51,048 nt of DNA from Actinomycetes bacterium (GTDB lineage: Bacteria; Actinomycetota; Acidimicrobiia; Acidimicrobiales; Acidimicrobiaceae). The position numbers and the translations under genes are program-made. Under the pieces are notes generated by a model. The model worked only from the letters and a program-made list of their open reading frames with translations. It had not been told where the DNA came from and did not search any database. Where the stretch lies: positions 1-51,048 of the forward strand of contig JAKAZZ010000017.1 of the NCBI GenBank assembly GCA_021826315.1. Direction: 5' to 3'. Numbering within the stretch: the stretch's first letter is position 1; every line of letters starts with the position of its first letter. This document shows, one piece after another, positions 17,242 to 25,361 of this stretch.

Positions 17242-18738
17242 CTAGTAATTCCCACGCCTTGAAGACCGACGCTGTCCGTCGTAATTGCCGCGGTTGCCGT
17301 AAGAAGATGATTCGCCGCCTCCGTCGTTTGAGCGATTTCCACCCTCTCGACGGCCGTAGCTTTCGCCTCGGCTTGAATTTCTATCGCGGGTAGGATAGCT
17401 ATCTCTCGATCCACCTTCACTTTGACCATATGGACGGTTTCCACCGTCACGATTGGAGCTCGGTTCGCCCTGACGGCCGTAGCTGGAGTTGGATCGAAAT
17501 GGTCGATAACCGCCGCCACTTCCGCCACTTCGTCCCCGGCTTGGCCCTCTCGAATCACTAAAGACTACCTCTTCGCCTTTGAACTCTTCCAGAGTTGCAA
17601 TATTGGTCAGCGTAGGCTCCTCCGGATTACCCATGAAGAGTTGCTGGGGTAGGCCAAGATCTTTTTGGAGACCATTTACAGTTCGCATCTGTGATCTACG
17701 AAGTAGCGTGACTACCGCTCCGGAAGTCCCAGCTCGTGCAGTTCTGCCAGATCTGTGGATGTATGCCTTATGGTCGTCGGGTAGTTCGAAGTGAACGACT
17801 AGGTCTAGTCCAGCGACGTCGATTCCTCTAGCGGCTACGTCTGTTGCCACAAGAATTGACGTGGCACCCTTGGAAAAGCGATGCAATACGCGTTCGCGGG
17901 CACTTTGGCGCATGTTTCCGTGCAGTGCATCCACGTTGATCCCTTCGCCATGCAGGTCATCTGCAAGGCGATCGGCGTTGTCGCGGGTTCGTACGAAGAT
18001 TATCGACTTACGAGCGGTCGAAGTTACTTGCTTTACGATTTCGAGTTTATCGTTGTCGTGGGTAACTAAGAAGTAGTGGCTCATGTTGTCTAGGGATCGA
18101 GTTTCGGCCTTCACCTCATGGTGTATTGGCGAACTCATGTACCTATTTACGATCTTACGAACGTCGCCATCTAGAGTTGCGCTGAATAACATCGTCTGAT
18201 GGTTCTCCGAAAGGCTCGAAAGTATCTCTTCAACTGGCGGAAGAAATCCCATATCGGCCATTCTGTCGGCCTCATCGATTACAACTGAAGTTACTTCGCT
18301 CAGATCTATTGCTCTGCGGTCCATGAGGTCCATTAAACGGCCTGGAGTCGCCACGACGACCTCGACGCCTCGTTGCAGGTCGCGAATTTGGCGGTCTATA
18401 GGGGAGCCACCGTAGATTGCTCCTATACGAGGAAGGCCGCGTCGGGGATGGCTAAGCAGTGAAAGGAATACGTCGCGAACCTGAAGCGCGAGTTCGCGGG
18501 TGGGAACCAAAATAAGTGCGTATGGTCGGTTTGGAGCAGATCTTGGTGCTCGTTGGAGAACGGGAATGAGAAACGCAAGGGTCTTTCCGGAACCAGTTCC
18601 AGCCATTGCCAAAACATCCAACCCTTGAAGAGCGTCAGGAATAACAACTTTTTGAATCTCAGTTGGCTCGAGGATATTGTTTTCGGCGAGGCGAGTTGAG
18701 ATGTGGCTAGCCACACCTAGTTCATTGAAGGTGGTCAT
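17242..18738 (-). CDS. DEAD-box ATP-dependent RNA helicase with RG-rich tail
   Basis: A 498-residue RNA helicase of the DeaD/RhlE type. The Q motif region (LEPTEIQKVVIP, about residues 23-34), motif I AMAGTGSGKT (44-53), PTRELALQ (79-86), DEAD at 155-158, SAT in FSATLDG, ATDVAARGIDV and HRSGRTAR are all present. From about residue 395 the protein turns into a low-complexity tail rich in Gly, Arg, Ser, Tyr and Asn with many RG and GGxR units, typical for unspecific RNA binding and condensate formation. Such helicases act in ribosome assembly and mRNA decay, often induced by cold. A long leader (over 200 bp to the next gene) fits that style. Confidence 0.94.
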   Translation of the reverse strand: MTTFNELGVASHISTRLAENNILEPTEIQKVVIPDALQGLDVLAMAGTGSGKTLAFLIPVLQRAPRSAPNRPYALILVPTRELALQVRDVFLSLLSHPRRGLPRIGAIYGGSPIDRQIRDLQRGVEVVVATPGRLMDLMDRRAIDLSEVTSVVIDEADRMADMGFLPPVEEILSSLSENHQTMLFSATLDGDVRKIVNRYMSSPIHHEVKAETRSLDNMSHYFLVTHDNDKLEIVKQVTSTARKSIIFVRTRDNADRLADDLHGEGINVDALHGNMRQSARERVLHRFSKGATSILVATDVAARGIDVAGLDLVVHFELPDDHKAYIHRSGRTARAGTSGAVVTLLRRSQMRTVNGLQKDLGLPQQLFMGNPEEPTLTNIATLEEFKGEEVVFSDSRGPSRGRSGGSGGGYRPFRSNSSYGRQGEPSSNRDGGNRPYGQSEGGSRDSYPTRDRNSSRGESYGRREGGNRSNDGGGESSSYGNRGNYDGQRRSSRRGNY

Positions 18739-18824
18739 CTTTTCTTTCGTCTATGGGTACGGTATGTGGGACAACCGCCGCACCGACTCAGAAGAGAAGG
18801 AAATTGATCGAGTGGATGCCCTAT

Positions 18825-18838
18825 GACTCACGTGAGTC
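18825..18838. repeat. Perfect 14-bp palindrome upstream of helicase gene
   Basis: GACTCACGTGAGTC is fully self-complementary and lies about 90 bp upstream of the helicase ATG, within the region expected to hold its promoter. It could be a regulator site; nothing else supports this. Confidence 0.3.
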
Positions 18839-19003
18839 CGACCGACATGAAAAGTATATTACAAAGTGTGCTAACTACGGCAGCGTAGTGACGCCCTTCA
18901 CTCGATTGAAGTTTCGTCACTCACCGTCCCGTTATGGGTAGATGTTTTTGTGTCTTATGGTCAATTTAACACCGCAAGACCAAGACCAATTAAAGCGAAT
19001 TGT

Positions 19004-19555
19004 CTATTTGTTGATGCCTTGCCACGGTGTGGTGCGTGACTCCATCGACACCTCGGTAAAGGACTCTAAGTGGGTAATTATCGATTTCAACATGTGCCCG
19101 AGTTGATCGACGCCACCTTTATCTAAAGGAGAGACGGTTTCAACCTCCTTCAGGTTGAATTTCGGGAATAGCTCAACCATCGTCGCTCCACCATTTTGCG
19201 TCAAGTGAAGGTGGACTAAGCGCTTGTCAGAGGCGTCAAAACGGCGTTCCAGCAGACCTCGCGACTCCATAGTCTTGATTATTCCTGAGAGTGTGGACTT
19301 TGATATCCCTGCTTCGTCGGCTGCGTGGCGCGTTTCAATCCCATCGAAGATCCATACCACCCAAAGCACAACGAAGCCAGTCCATGAAAGGTCGTAGTCC
19401 TTGAGAACCGTGTTGGTGAAGTACTTTCGAGTCGCATTCGCAGCTCGATATAGGTTAGCGACAGTAGCTTGAGCCTGAAAGTCGATGGGGAGCCCGCTTA
19501 GCTTCTCGCTTATTGTCTTTTCAGTTTCGTTGAGTGTATAAAAGCCTGTCACCAT
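19004..19555 (-). CDS. MarR-family transcriptional regulator
   Basis: A 183-residue winged-helix regulator. The helical N-terminus (ATVANLYRAANATRKYF) is followed by the DNA-binding part: LSWTGFVVLWVVWIFDGIE, then HAADEAGISKSTLSGIIKTMESRGLLER and the wing FDASDKRLVHLHLT, a close match to the MarR pattern (DxRxxxLxLT). Start is ATG 19555. It is divergent from the glutamine-synthetase-like gene, separated by about 280 bp that contain a small inverted repeat at 19641-19655. Control of the ligase-P450 pair is a reasonable inference from this layout. Confidence 0.88.
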   Translation of the reverse strand: MVTGFYTLNETEKTISEKLSGLPIDFQAQATVANLYRAANATRKYFTNTVLKDYDLSWTGFVVLWVVWIFDGIETRHAADEAGISKSTLSGIIKTMESRGLLERRFDASDKRLVHLHLTQNGGATMVELFPKFNLKEVETVSPLDKGGVDQLGHMLKSIITHLESFTEVSMESRTTPWQGINK

Positions 19556-19640
19556 TCCATAGTAGGCAACTTATGGTCGAGACGTCCTTGGTTGCACTCA
19601 TTTGTTGTTTGCTGTACCTTTCACTTTGGTATCTGCGGTT

Positions 19641-19655
19641 GAGGTTTCCAACCTC
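19641..19655. promoter_or_regulatory. Candidate MarR operator
   Basis: GAGGTT (19641-19646) and AACCTC (19650-19655) are inverted with a 3-nt spacer in the gap between the MarR gene and the ligase gene. The size fits a MarR site, but the location 86 bp before the MarR start is the only further support. Confidence 0.25.
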
Positions 19656-19835
19656 GGATCTCGACACATAATCTACATTGCGGTCACAGCTGGGTAAAAA
19701 GAGCTCGAATTTAGCTCCCCTGTTGGCTTGAGGTCGATCTTTTATGGTCATTCGGATATGTACGAACTCGTGGATCGGAGTAAGGAATCGGTCTAATTTT
19801 CAGTTTGATTTTTTATTAACAAATGCGGCTTTTGC

Positions 19836-21281
19836 ATGACACGATCAAATCTTCTGAGTATTATTCGTATCCGAAAGAATGAATTCGTTTGGGGGGTTCA
19901 CGATTTTATGAGCGAGTTTTCAATGGGAGAGGTCTCCCACGATGAAGATTTTCATGGACGGCTCGAGGCCGTAGTTAGAGATTTGGCAGTGTCCGGCAAG
20001 GACATAGTGAGGATCTCATATAGCGACCTGCTGGGAGTCGACCGCGGAAGAGATATCCTGACGTCGTATCTGGTTCGATTGGCTGGCGAAGGGGCATCTT
20101 TTTGTCGAGCCATCTTTCATACGACTCCTAGGGGTGGGGTAGTCCCTATTGCTGGCGGGATAGATGCTGGTCTTCCTGATGTTCTGTGCAAATTGGACCT
20201 TAGTACGGTTAAAGCTGTTCCTTGGGACGAGGGTGTCGTTTCAGTTATTGGAGACATCTATAACCTCGAAGGAGAACTCTCGGAGGAGGCACCGAGATCA
20301 CTTTTGCGTAGGGTCATCTCTCGTCTGAATGACCACGAGGTGCGAGCAGTGGTCGGTCCGGAGCTTGAATTTTTCCTGTTTCACCGCGATGAAGCGGGTG
20401 TGAGGCGCTACGGCGAACTGACAGGAAATGTATATAGCGTGGGCTACCGCGGCGATCCAGATGGGTACCTAATTAAGATGCTTCGCGATCTCGATCGTTA
20501 CGACATAGGAGTGTCCGCCGGGAACCATGAATTTGCCTCTGGACAGTTTGAAATCAACCTTATCCACTCCGAGGCTCTAGACGCAGCCGATCGAGCATTT
20601 CGACTTAAAAGTAGCGTGAAAGAGTTGGCACTTCGGGTTGGCCTCGAGGCGACTTTTATGGCTAAACCATTTAACGATGAGGGTGGTTCAGGGTTTCACC
20701 TTCATATCTCCTTTGTTGATTCAGGGGGCAGAAATATCTGTTACGACTCCGAGGACGAAAATGGCATAAGCCAAACGATGAAGTGGGCCATCGCGGGTAT
20801 CCTTAGCCATGCACCTGCGATATCTGCTTTGACGAATCCTACGATCAATTCGTATCGCCGTTTTGGGCCTGACACTTTGGCTCCGTGGCTCATTGACTGG
20901 GGTTTCGACAACAGAAGCTCCATGGTCAGAGTTCCACCGGAGCGTTCTAATGCTACGAGGATCGAAGTTCGCTTAGGAGACGCATCGGCAAATCCATACC
21001 TTGCGATAGCCGGGGTACTAGCCGGCGCTTACCTCGGAATTCAGGGCGAGATTGCTCCTGTTCCGCCCCTAGTTGGATACGGTTACAACGAAGAGAGGTC
21101 GGCTAAATTACCCTCTTCCCTCGCCGCCGCACTAGATGCACTAGAGGAAGACTCCGAGATGATCGAGGTCTTGGGCAAAGGCTTTGTCGATACCTTCGTC
21201 GCCTATAAGCGTGATGAGATCGCCCGTTTCAACGCCCACATTACTGATTGGGAGTTCGATGAATATTCGACGCAACTGTAG
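19836..21281 (+). CDS. Glutamine-synthetase-like gamma-glutamyl ligase
   Basis: A GlnA-family protein of 481 residues from ATG 19836, or 457 from ATG 19908, which has GGGGGG 11 nt upstream and removes a non-conserved leader; the latter may be the true start. Active-site segments are present: GPELEFFLF, SGQFEINL, NDEGGSGFHLHISF (metal and glutamate site), NPTINSYRRFGP and RSSMVRVP (ATP site). The chain lacks the adenylylation-type C-terminus of housekeeping GlnA and looks like the divergent GlnA3/PuuA-type ligases that attach glutamate to amines. P450 starts 21 bp downstream. Function in amine breakdown is inference; the substrate is unknown. Confidence 0.85.
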   Translation: MTRSNLLSIIRIRKNEFVWGVHDFMSEFSMGEVSHDEDFHGRLEAVVRDLAVSGKDIVRISYSDLLGVDRGRDILTSYLVRLAGEGASFCRAIFHTTPRGGVVPIAGGIDAGLPDVLCKLDLSTVKAVPWDEGVVSVIGDIYNLEGELSEEAPRSLLRRVISRLNDHEVRAVVGPELEFFLFHRDEAGVRRYGELTGNVYSVGYRGDPDGYLIKMLRDLDRYDIGVSAGNHEFASGQFEINLIHSEALDAADRAFRLKSSVKELALRVGLEATFMAKPFNDEGGSGFHLHISFVDSGGRNICYDSEDENGISQTMKWAIAGILSHAPAISALTNPTINSYRRFGPDTLAPWLIDWGFDNRSSMVRVPPERSNATRIEVRLGDASANPYLAIAGVLAGAYLGIQGEIAPVPPLVGYGYNEERSAKLPSSLAAALDALEEDSEMIEVLGKGFVDTFVAYKRDEIARFNAHITDWEFDEYSTQL

Positions 21282-21301
21282 AAAGTTAGGAGACTAAAAA
21301 G

Positions 21302-22537
21302 TTGAATGTTGACCTAGCAGATTTGGATCGCTTTGCCCTGAATCAGGGTTGGGCGATGTTTGAGGAGCTTCGCAAGAGGGATCCTGTCCACTTCACCAAG
21401 GAGGACCATCCGAATAACGGCTTTTGGTCGGTTCTGCGACATAGCGATATTGTCAAGGTCGATAGAGACCCCGAGACCTTTATCTCGGGTGACTTCGTCA
21501 ACCTAGAAGAGGTAGATGACGATCTGAAAGAGATTCGTCGCTCGATGTTAGAGACCGACGGTCTCCGCCATCGCGCCTTGCGAAAGTTGCTACAGCGAGA
21601 CTTTGGGGCGATAAGCCTAAAGGTCTACGAAGATTTTCTCAGGGAACTTACGAAAGAGACATTGGATCGCGCGCTTTCTGAGCCGACCTTCGACTTTGTA
21701 AAGGCGGTTAGTGCGGACTTTCCTATTCGTGTTCTAGCGAGAATGCTCGACGTTCCCGACGGAGATATCGATCAACTGATCCAATGGGGTAACCGCATGA
21801 TTGGAAATACCGATCCCGACTACGCAGATGTACTTCTAAGTGACGTTGAGTCCGATAAGTATCGCCACCTCCCGTTTAGATCTCCGGCCGCACTCGAAGT
21901 ATTTGAATACGGAAGGCGCCTTCGCGATATGAGACGTGGCGGCGCCGGAGACGACTTAGTTTCGAAGTTGGCGAATAGAACTCCCGAAGACGGTGTCGAG
22001 CTAGATCAAAAGGACTTCGACAACTACTTTCTCCTCTTGGTTGTAGCTGGAAACGAGACTACGCGCCATACCATTAGCCATTCGATGGCTGCATTGATCG
22101 ATAATTGGGACCAATTCGAAATTCTCCAAAGTGATCCTTCCCTTATCCCGCATGCTGTAGAAGAGTTTTTACGTTTTGCATCGCCCGTCTATCACTTTCG
22201 ACGTACTGCAGCGGTTGATACGCAATTGGGAGGTCGTGATATCAAAGCTGGTGAGAAGGTAGTTATGTGGTTTGCTTCGGGTAATCGAGACGAAGAGGTC
22301 TTTGAAGATCCAAATCGCTTTGATGTAACCCGTCAGAAGATCGATCACGTGGCCTTTGGAAAGGGTGGACCGCACTTTTGTTTGGGCAACAACTTGGCTC
22401 GTATGGAGATACGTATCATGTTTGAAGAACTCGTTCCGAGGCTGAAGTCCGCAAAGTTGGCGGGACCGATTCGAAGGGTGCGATCGAATTTCGTAAACGG
22501 AATCAAAGAACTTCCCGTCACGGTTGAACTTCGGTAG
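21302..22537 (+). CDS. Cytochrome P450 monooxygenase
   Basis: A 411-residue soluble bacterial P450. Oxygen-binding I-helix motif AGNETT (249-254), ExxR pair Glu288/Arg291, and the heme loop FGKGGPHFCLG with the cysteine ligand Cys360 are intact. HPNNGFWSVLRHSDI near the N-terminus resembles actinobacterial CYP families such as CYP125, CYP142 or CYP124, though the precise family cannot be fixed by eye. The start is TTG 21302 with AGGAG 9 nt upstream. No ferredoxin or ferredoxin reductase is adjacent, so redox partners must come from elsewhere. It is in an operon with the ligase. Confidence 0.95.
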   Translation: MNVDLADLDRFALNQGWAMFEELRKRDPVHFTKEDHPNNGFWSVLRHSDIVKVDRDPETFISGDFVNLEEVDDDLKEIRRSMLETDGLRHRALRKLLQRDFGAISLKVYEDFLRELTKETLDRALSEPTFDFVKAVSADFPIRVLARMLDVPDGDIDQLIQWGNRMIGNTDPDYADVLLSDVESDKYRHLPFRSPAALEVFEYGRRLRDMRRGGAGDDLVSKLANRTPEDGVELDQKDFDNYFLLLVVAGNETTRHTISHSMAALIDNWDQFEILQSDPSLIPHAVEEFLRFASPVYHFRRTAAVDTQLGGRDIKAGEKVVMWFASGNRDEEVFEDPNRFDVTRQKIDHVAFGKGGPHFCLGNNLARMEIRIMFEELVPRLKSAKLAGPIRRVRSNFVNGIKELPVTVELR

Positions 22538-22619
22538 GCATGGGCAACTCCTTATAGGTATTGACTAACGAACCATCAATTTGAGGCTCATGTCAATTAT
22601 CTGAAGTAAAAGTAGCGAA

Positions 22620-22645
22620 AGGGGGCAATCATTCAATTGCCCCCT
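22620..22645. terminator. Bidirectional terminator between P450 and amidotransferase
   Basis: AGGGGGCAAT (22620-22629) and ATTGCCCCCT (22636-22645) form a perfect GC-rich 10-bp stem with a 6-nt loop between two convergent genes, with CTATTT on one side and TTTCGC on the other. Confidence 0.65.
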
Positions 22646-22699
22646 CTATTTACGATCTGTTTGTTTTTGCTTTGTGGTGCGACGGAGGTCGTCGTCTTC

Positions 22700-23398
22700 T
22701 TACCGCGACACAAAGTGCTTGTGAAACTTTCTAACAAGTTCGTGGCTCCTCGAACGCGACTCTTCAAGGGTTATTACCGTCTGTGCGACGACCCTCTCTA
22801 GGTCTATTCCTTCCCCCTCGGCCTCTTCGCGACCGCCGTTATCCACCCACTTCGTGAGAGCTTCGAGTTCAACTTCTGGGTGAAATTGGAGTGCTAAGGA
22901 GCGCCCAATGGCAAAGGCCTGATTTGCAGCACCATTGTATGCAAGTTCGGTCGCGCCATTGGGAGTGTCGAAGCAGTCGCCATGCCACTGGAAGTAGGGT
23001 CCCGAGGGAATAATGGTCTCGTCCACTGAAGTCACATAGTGCCAACCGATCTCCTTGGCTAGGGATTTACGAACAGTTGCACCGTTCGCCATTGCAAGGA
23101 GTTGACCTCCAAAACAGATTCCTAGTATTGGCTGATCGATTGCCTGCGACTGTCTAATCATTTCAACTTCAGTCTTTACCCAAGGAAGCGTCTCATCATA
23201 GACCGACCAGGGGGCCCCAAGGAAGATGACTAAGTCGTAGTCGTTATGGTCGGGAAAGGTTACTTCGATCTGCGGAGTAGCGAAATTCTCTGGTTTGACG
23301 ACGATGAATTCATCGATGGCGTAACCTAGATCGCTTATCGCCTCTCCGACGTGACCCAAGGGTGATAGGTGATCATGCTCTATAAAAAGGGCTTTCAT
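22700..23398 (-). CDS. Class I glutamine amidotransferase-like protein
   Basis: A 232-residue protein with the GATase1 fold: nucleophile Cys95 in GICFGGQ and the His173/Glu175 pair in QFHPEV. The fold starts at MKALFIEHDH, so ATG 23398 (GGA 6 nt before) is preferred over an extended GTG at 23485 that reads back into decayed DNA. It lacks a synthetase domain and so resembles stand-alone hydrolases such as PuuD or GMP-synthase-like GATases. It is convergent with the ligase-P450 pair; a role in removing a gamma-glutamyl group from a product is an inference from proximity. Confidence 0.85.
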   Translation of the reverse strand: MKALFIEHDHLSPLGHVGEAISDLGYAIDEFIVVKPENFATPQIEVTFPDHNDYDLVIFLGAPWSVYDETLPWVKTEVEMIRQSQAIDQPILGICFGGQLLAMANGATVRKSLAKEIGWHYVTSVDETIIPSGPYFQWHGDCFDTPNGATELAYNGAANQAFAIGRSLALQFHPEVELEALTKWVDNGGREEAEGEGIDLERVVAQTVITLEESRSRSHELVRKFHKHFVSR

Positions 23399-23658
23399 TG
23401 CTGTTCCTGCTACTCGACGTTTCTCCTTATCAGGATAGCATTTTGCCACGGAACTTGTTCCTGGATTGGGCCGTAACCTACTCACTAGTTGCTGCTATGC
23501 GCAATAAAGAAATTCGGCGCGGTGGACAGTAGAACGACGGGATAGATTAAGCATTTGTTCGCTTGTAGATAGTTGTTTATTCGGCCATCTTCAGCTAGGC
23601 GACTTCCCCAACTTTCGCAGTTGCCGTCGATAGTTGCATCATCGTAGATGAATAATCT

Positions 23659-23680
23659 GGCTCTATTCACACTCATGTGG
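23659..23680. repeat. Remaining terminal inverted repeat of an ISL3-type element
   Basis: GGCTCTATTCACACTCATGT begins at 23659, right behind the stop codon of the transposase remnant. ISL3-family ends typically start GGCTCT/GGTTCT, so this is probably the right end of the former element. No inverted partner is evident between 24042 and 24674, suggesting that the left part was deleted. Confidence 0.5.
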
Positions 23681-24042
23681 ATGGTTCTCTTTTCCCATCG
23701 GGAAGTTTTAGATCAATTGGTCCAAGTGAACGCGTCACCAACGCTAGAGTTACCTCGGCAGACTGAAGCCCGTAGCATATCGCGATGATCGAGCGGATAT
23801 TGGTGTTCTTACGTGCCACCCGGCCGTTGGCTACACGAAGTTCAATTGCGATGATGATGCCCTCCTTACGAGGACGCATCGTCTTTGACAATCGTACAAG
23901 GCTCGCAATCTAAAGGCAATGAGGCACGCGAATACCAGCGCTCCAGCAGTTAACTTACCTCATCGTTAGATAGATCGCCGGCGAAGACTGCCCGGAGGGA
24001 TTCTCTCATCTCACATGCCCATAATCGATGTATTTCTATCAT
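23673..24042 (-). pseudogene. Decayed ISL3-family transposase, C-terminal fragment
   Basis: Read on the minus strand, three pieces in sequence match the end of ISL3-type transposases. From 24042: RLWACEMRESLRAVFAGDL, then a TAA stop at 23952-23950. In the same frame: LLERWYSRAS. After a frameshift near 23890: LVRLSKTMRPRKEGIIIAIE, RVANGRVARKNTNIRSII, AICYGLQSAEVTLALV and GPIDLKLP, ending at 23673. These follow the family pattern of a KTIRxHxxGI segment, SNGRVEGxNxxIR and GFHSAEAxLAL. The glutamate after NGRV is replaced by alanine. The in-frame stop, frameshift and lost N-terminus make it inactive. Recognition is from memory of the family. Confidence 0.72.
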
Positions 24043-24674
24043 TTATTTCGTTGAAACCCCTGAATTTATAAATTTTCGCTCAGGTACATTTTATTCTCGA
24101 TGATATCGCGTATTTTTGTTGCGCCATCTCTTCCTTAAGAGAAGGCGAGGTTCTTTGGCGACTTGGTTGGGCTATTTCAATCTCTTTTGGAGAGGGCTTT
24201 CTAAATTTGAATCAGAATCTAACGGTCGTTGCGGATCCATCTCACTTACGCCATTAGTTCCTTAACGCGGTATGTTTCTCTCGGAGTGCGATGTGAACCA
24301 TCGGTCCCGTGAATCTTAACCGCTTATCAACAGCGCTGTTAGTTGTTGCTAGTTGAACGCGTAAATTGGTTGAAGAAAGGCGCTATCGCGGAGACGGGTC
24401 GAGGTGCCGCCCGATAGTGGGCTCGAGTTGCTTTTTTGCTCATAAGCCAAGTTCGCTAATCTTTTACAGAATTGTTAATTTGTAAATTATTCTCTGCCGA
24501 TTTAGAAAAACTTACCTTATAACTCACCCTCGATAGCATGGTTAGTTGCATTTTGAAATTCGCAATTTTTTGTAAAAGATTTGATGAATACCTTCCGATA
24601 ACCTCTCTTAGAGTTTTGCTGGTAGTTGATTTTGGATATGCGAGTATCTGTTCCAGCGATAGAGGGGATGCGTT
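24043..24674. other. Gene-free AT-rich stretch
   Basis: About 630 bp without a credible gene. It adjoins the ISL3 remnant and may be scar DNA of the lost element, but I see no transposase similarity here. It contains poly-A/T patches and only a weak CTATCG/CGATAG pairing (24383-24388 / 24412-24417). The promoter of the following chemoreceptor-like gene must lie in its right end. Confidence 0.45.
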
Positions 24675-25343
24675 ATGACAGATCTACGAGGTACCACAAA
24701 GACACGTGGTGCGGAGTTTCAGTACATTCTCGATGCCACCGAGCAGATGAGCCAAGCGACATCTGAAGTGGCGATGATGGCTCAAGAGTCGGCTCAGACT
24801 GCTAAGGGTGCTATCGATGCATCAGCCGATGGGCAGAGGGCGGCGGAGCGAGCGTCAGCTGCGATGGAAGAGGCAGCTCGTTATGTAGCAGACTCTGAAG
24901 AACGCATCAGAGGCTTCTCCGAAAAGATGGAGGCCATCGACTCTACCGTTACCGCGATCAAGTCGATTGCTGATCAAACCAATTTGCTCGCACTCAATGC
25001 GGCGATCGAAGCTGCGCGTGCGGGATCTGCTGGTCTTGGCTTTGCTGTAGTGGCCGACGAAGTTCGTAACCTAGCTGAGAGATCGAGGCAATCGGCTACG
25101 CAGATTACGTCGATGATCTCAGATATCCGCGACGACGCCCGTTCTTTAGTTGAGATAGTTGGAGCTATCTTGGAGAGAACCGCTGAGGGCGACGCTCTGA
25201 TTCAAGATACTGTGAACAGTTTTGCCAATATCGTCGCGAAGGTTACCTCAAATGGCGAACGTTTTGAGAGGATCGCAGCTGCAATCGAGGAGCAGAGCGC
25301 AATGGCATCGACTATCGCAAGCACAGTCAATTCTCTGAAGTGA
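24675..25343 (+). CDS. Cytoplasmic methyl-accepting chemotaxis signalling domain protein
   Basis: A 222-residue, almost wholly coiled-coil protein. The conserved hairpin tip is present at about residues 97-137 ([21 protein letters not shown], then [16 protein letters not shown]), the part that binds CheA and CheW. Heptad-rich helices flank it on both sides. There is no membrane segment, HAMP or sensory domain, so the protein is a stand-alone signalling domain about half the size of a normal receptor. ATG 24675 has GAGGGGA upstream. No che or flagellar genes are in the window. It may be a remnant of a larger receptor or a soluble adaptor. Confidence 0.85.
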   Translation: MTDLRGTTKTRGAEFQYILDATEQMSQATSEVAMMAQESAQTAKGAIDASADGQRAAERASAAMEEAARYVADSEERIRGFSEKMEAIDSTVTAIKSIADQTNLLALNAAIEAARAGSAGLGFAVVADEVRNLAERSRQSATQITSMISDIRDDARSLVEIVGAILERTAEGDALIQDTVNSFANIVAKVTSNGERFERIAAAIEEQSAMASTIASTVNSLK

Positions 25344-25361
25344 CAATCCGACATTGATCCT

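Noticed and set aside
17223-17558. 111-codon frame within the helicase tail
   Set aside because: It is an alternative frame of the low-complexity RG-rich coding region.
23485-23676. 63-codon minus-strand frame
   Set aside because: It covers the end of the IS remnant and the terminal repeat, and has no recognised similarity or own ribosome site.
24383-24417. Structured RNA in the gene-free stretch before the chemoreceptor-like gene
   Set aside because: Only a 6-bp stem with a long loop; no match to a remembered riboswitch pattern.
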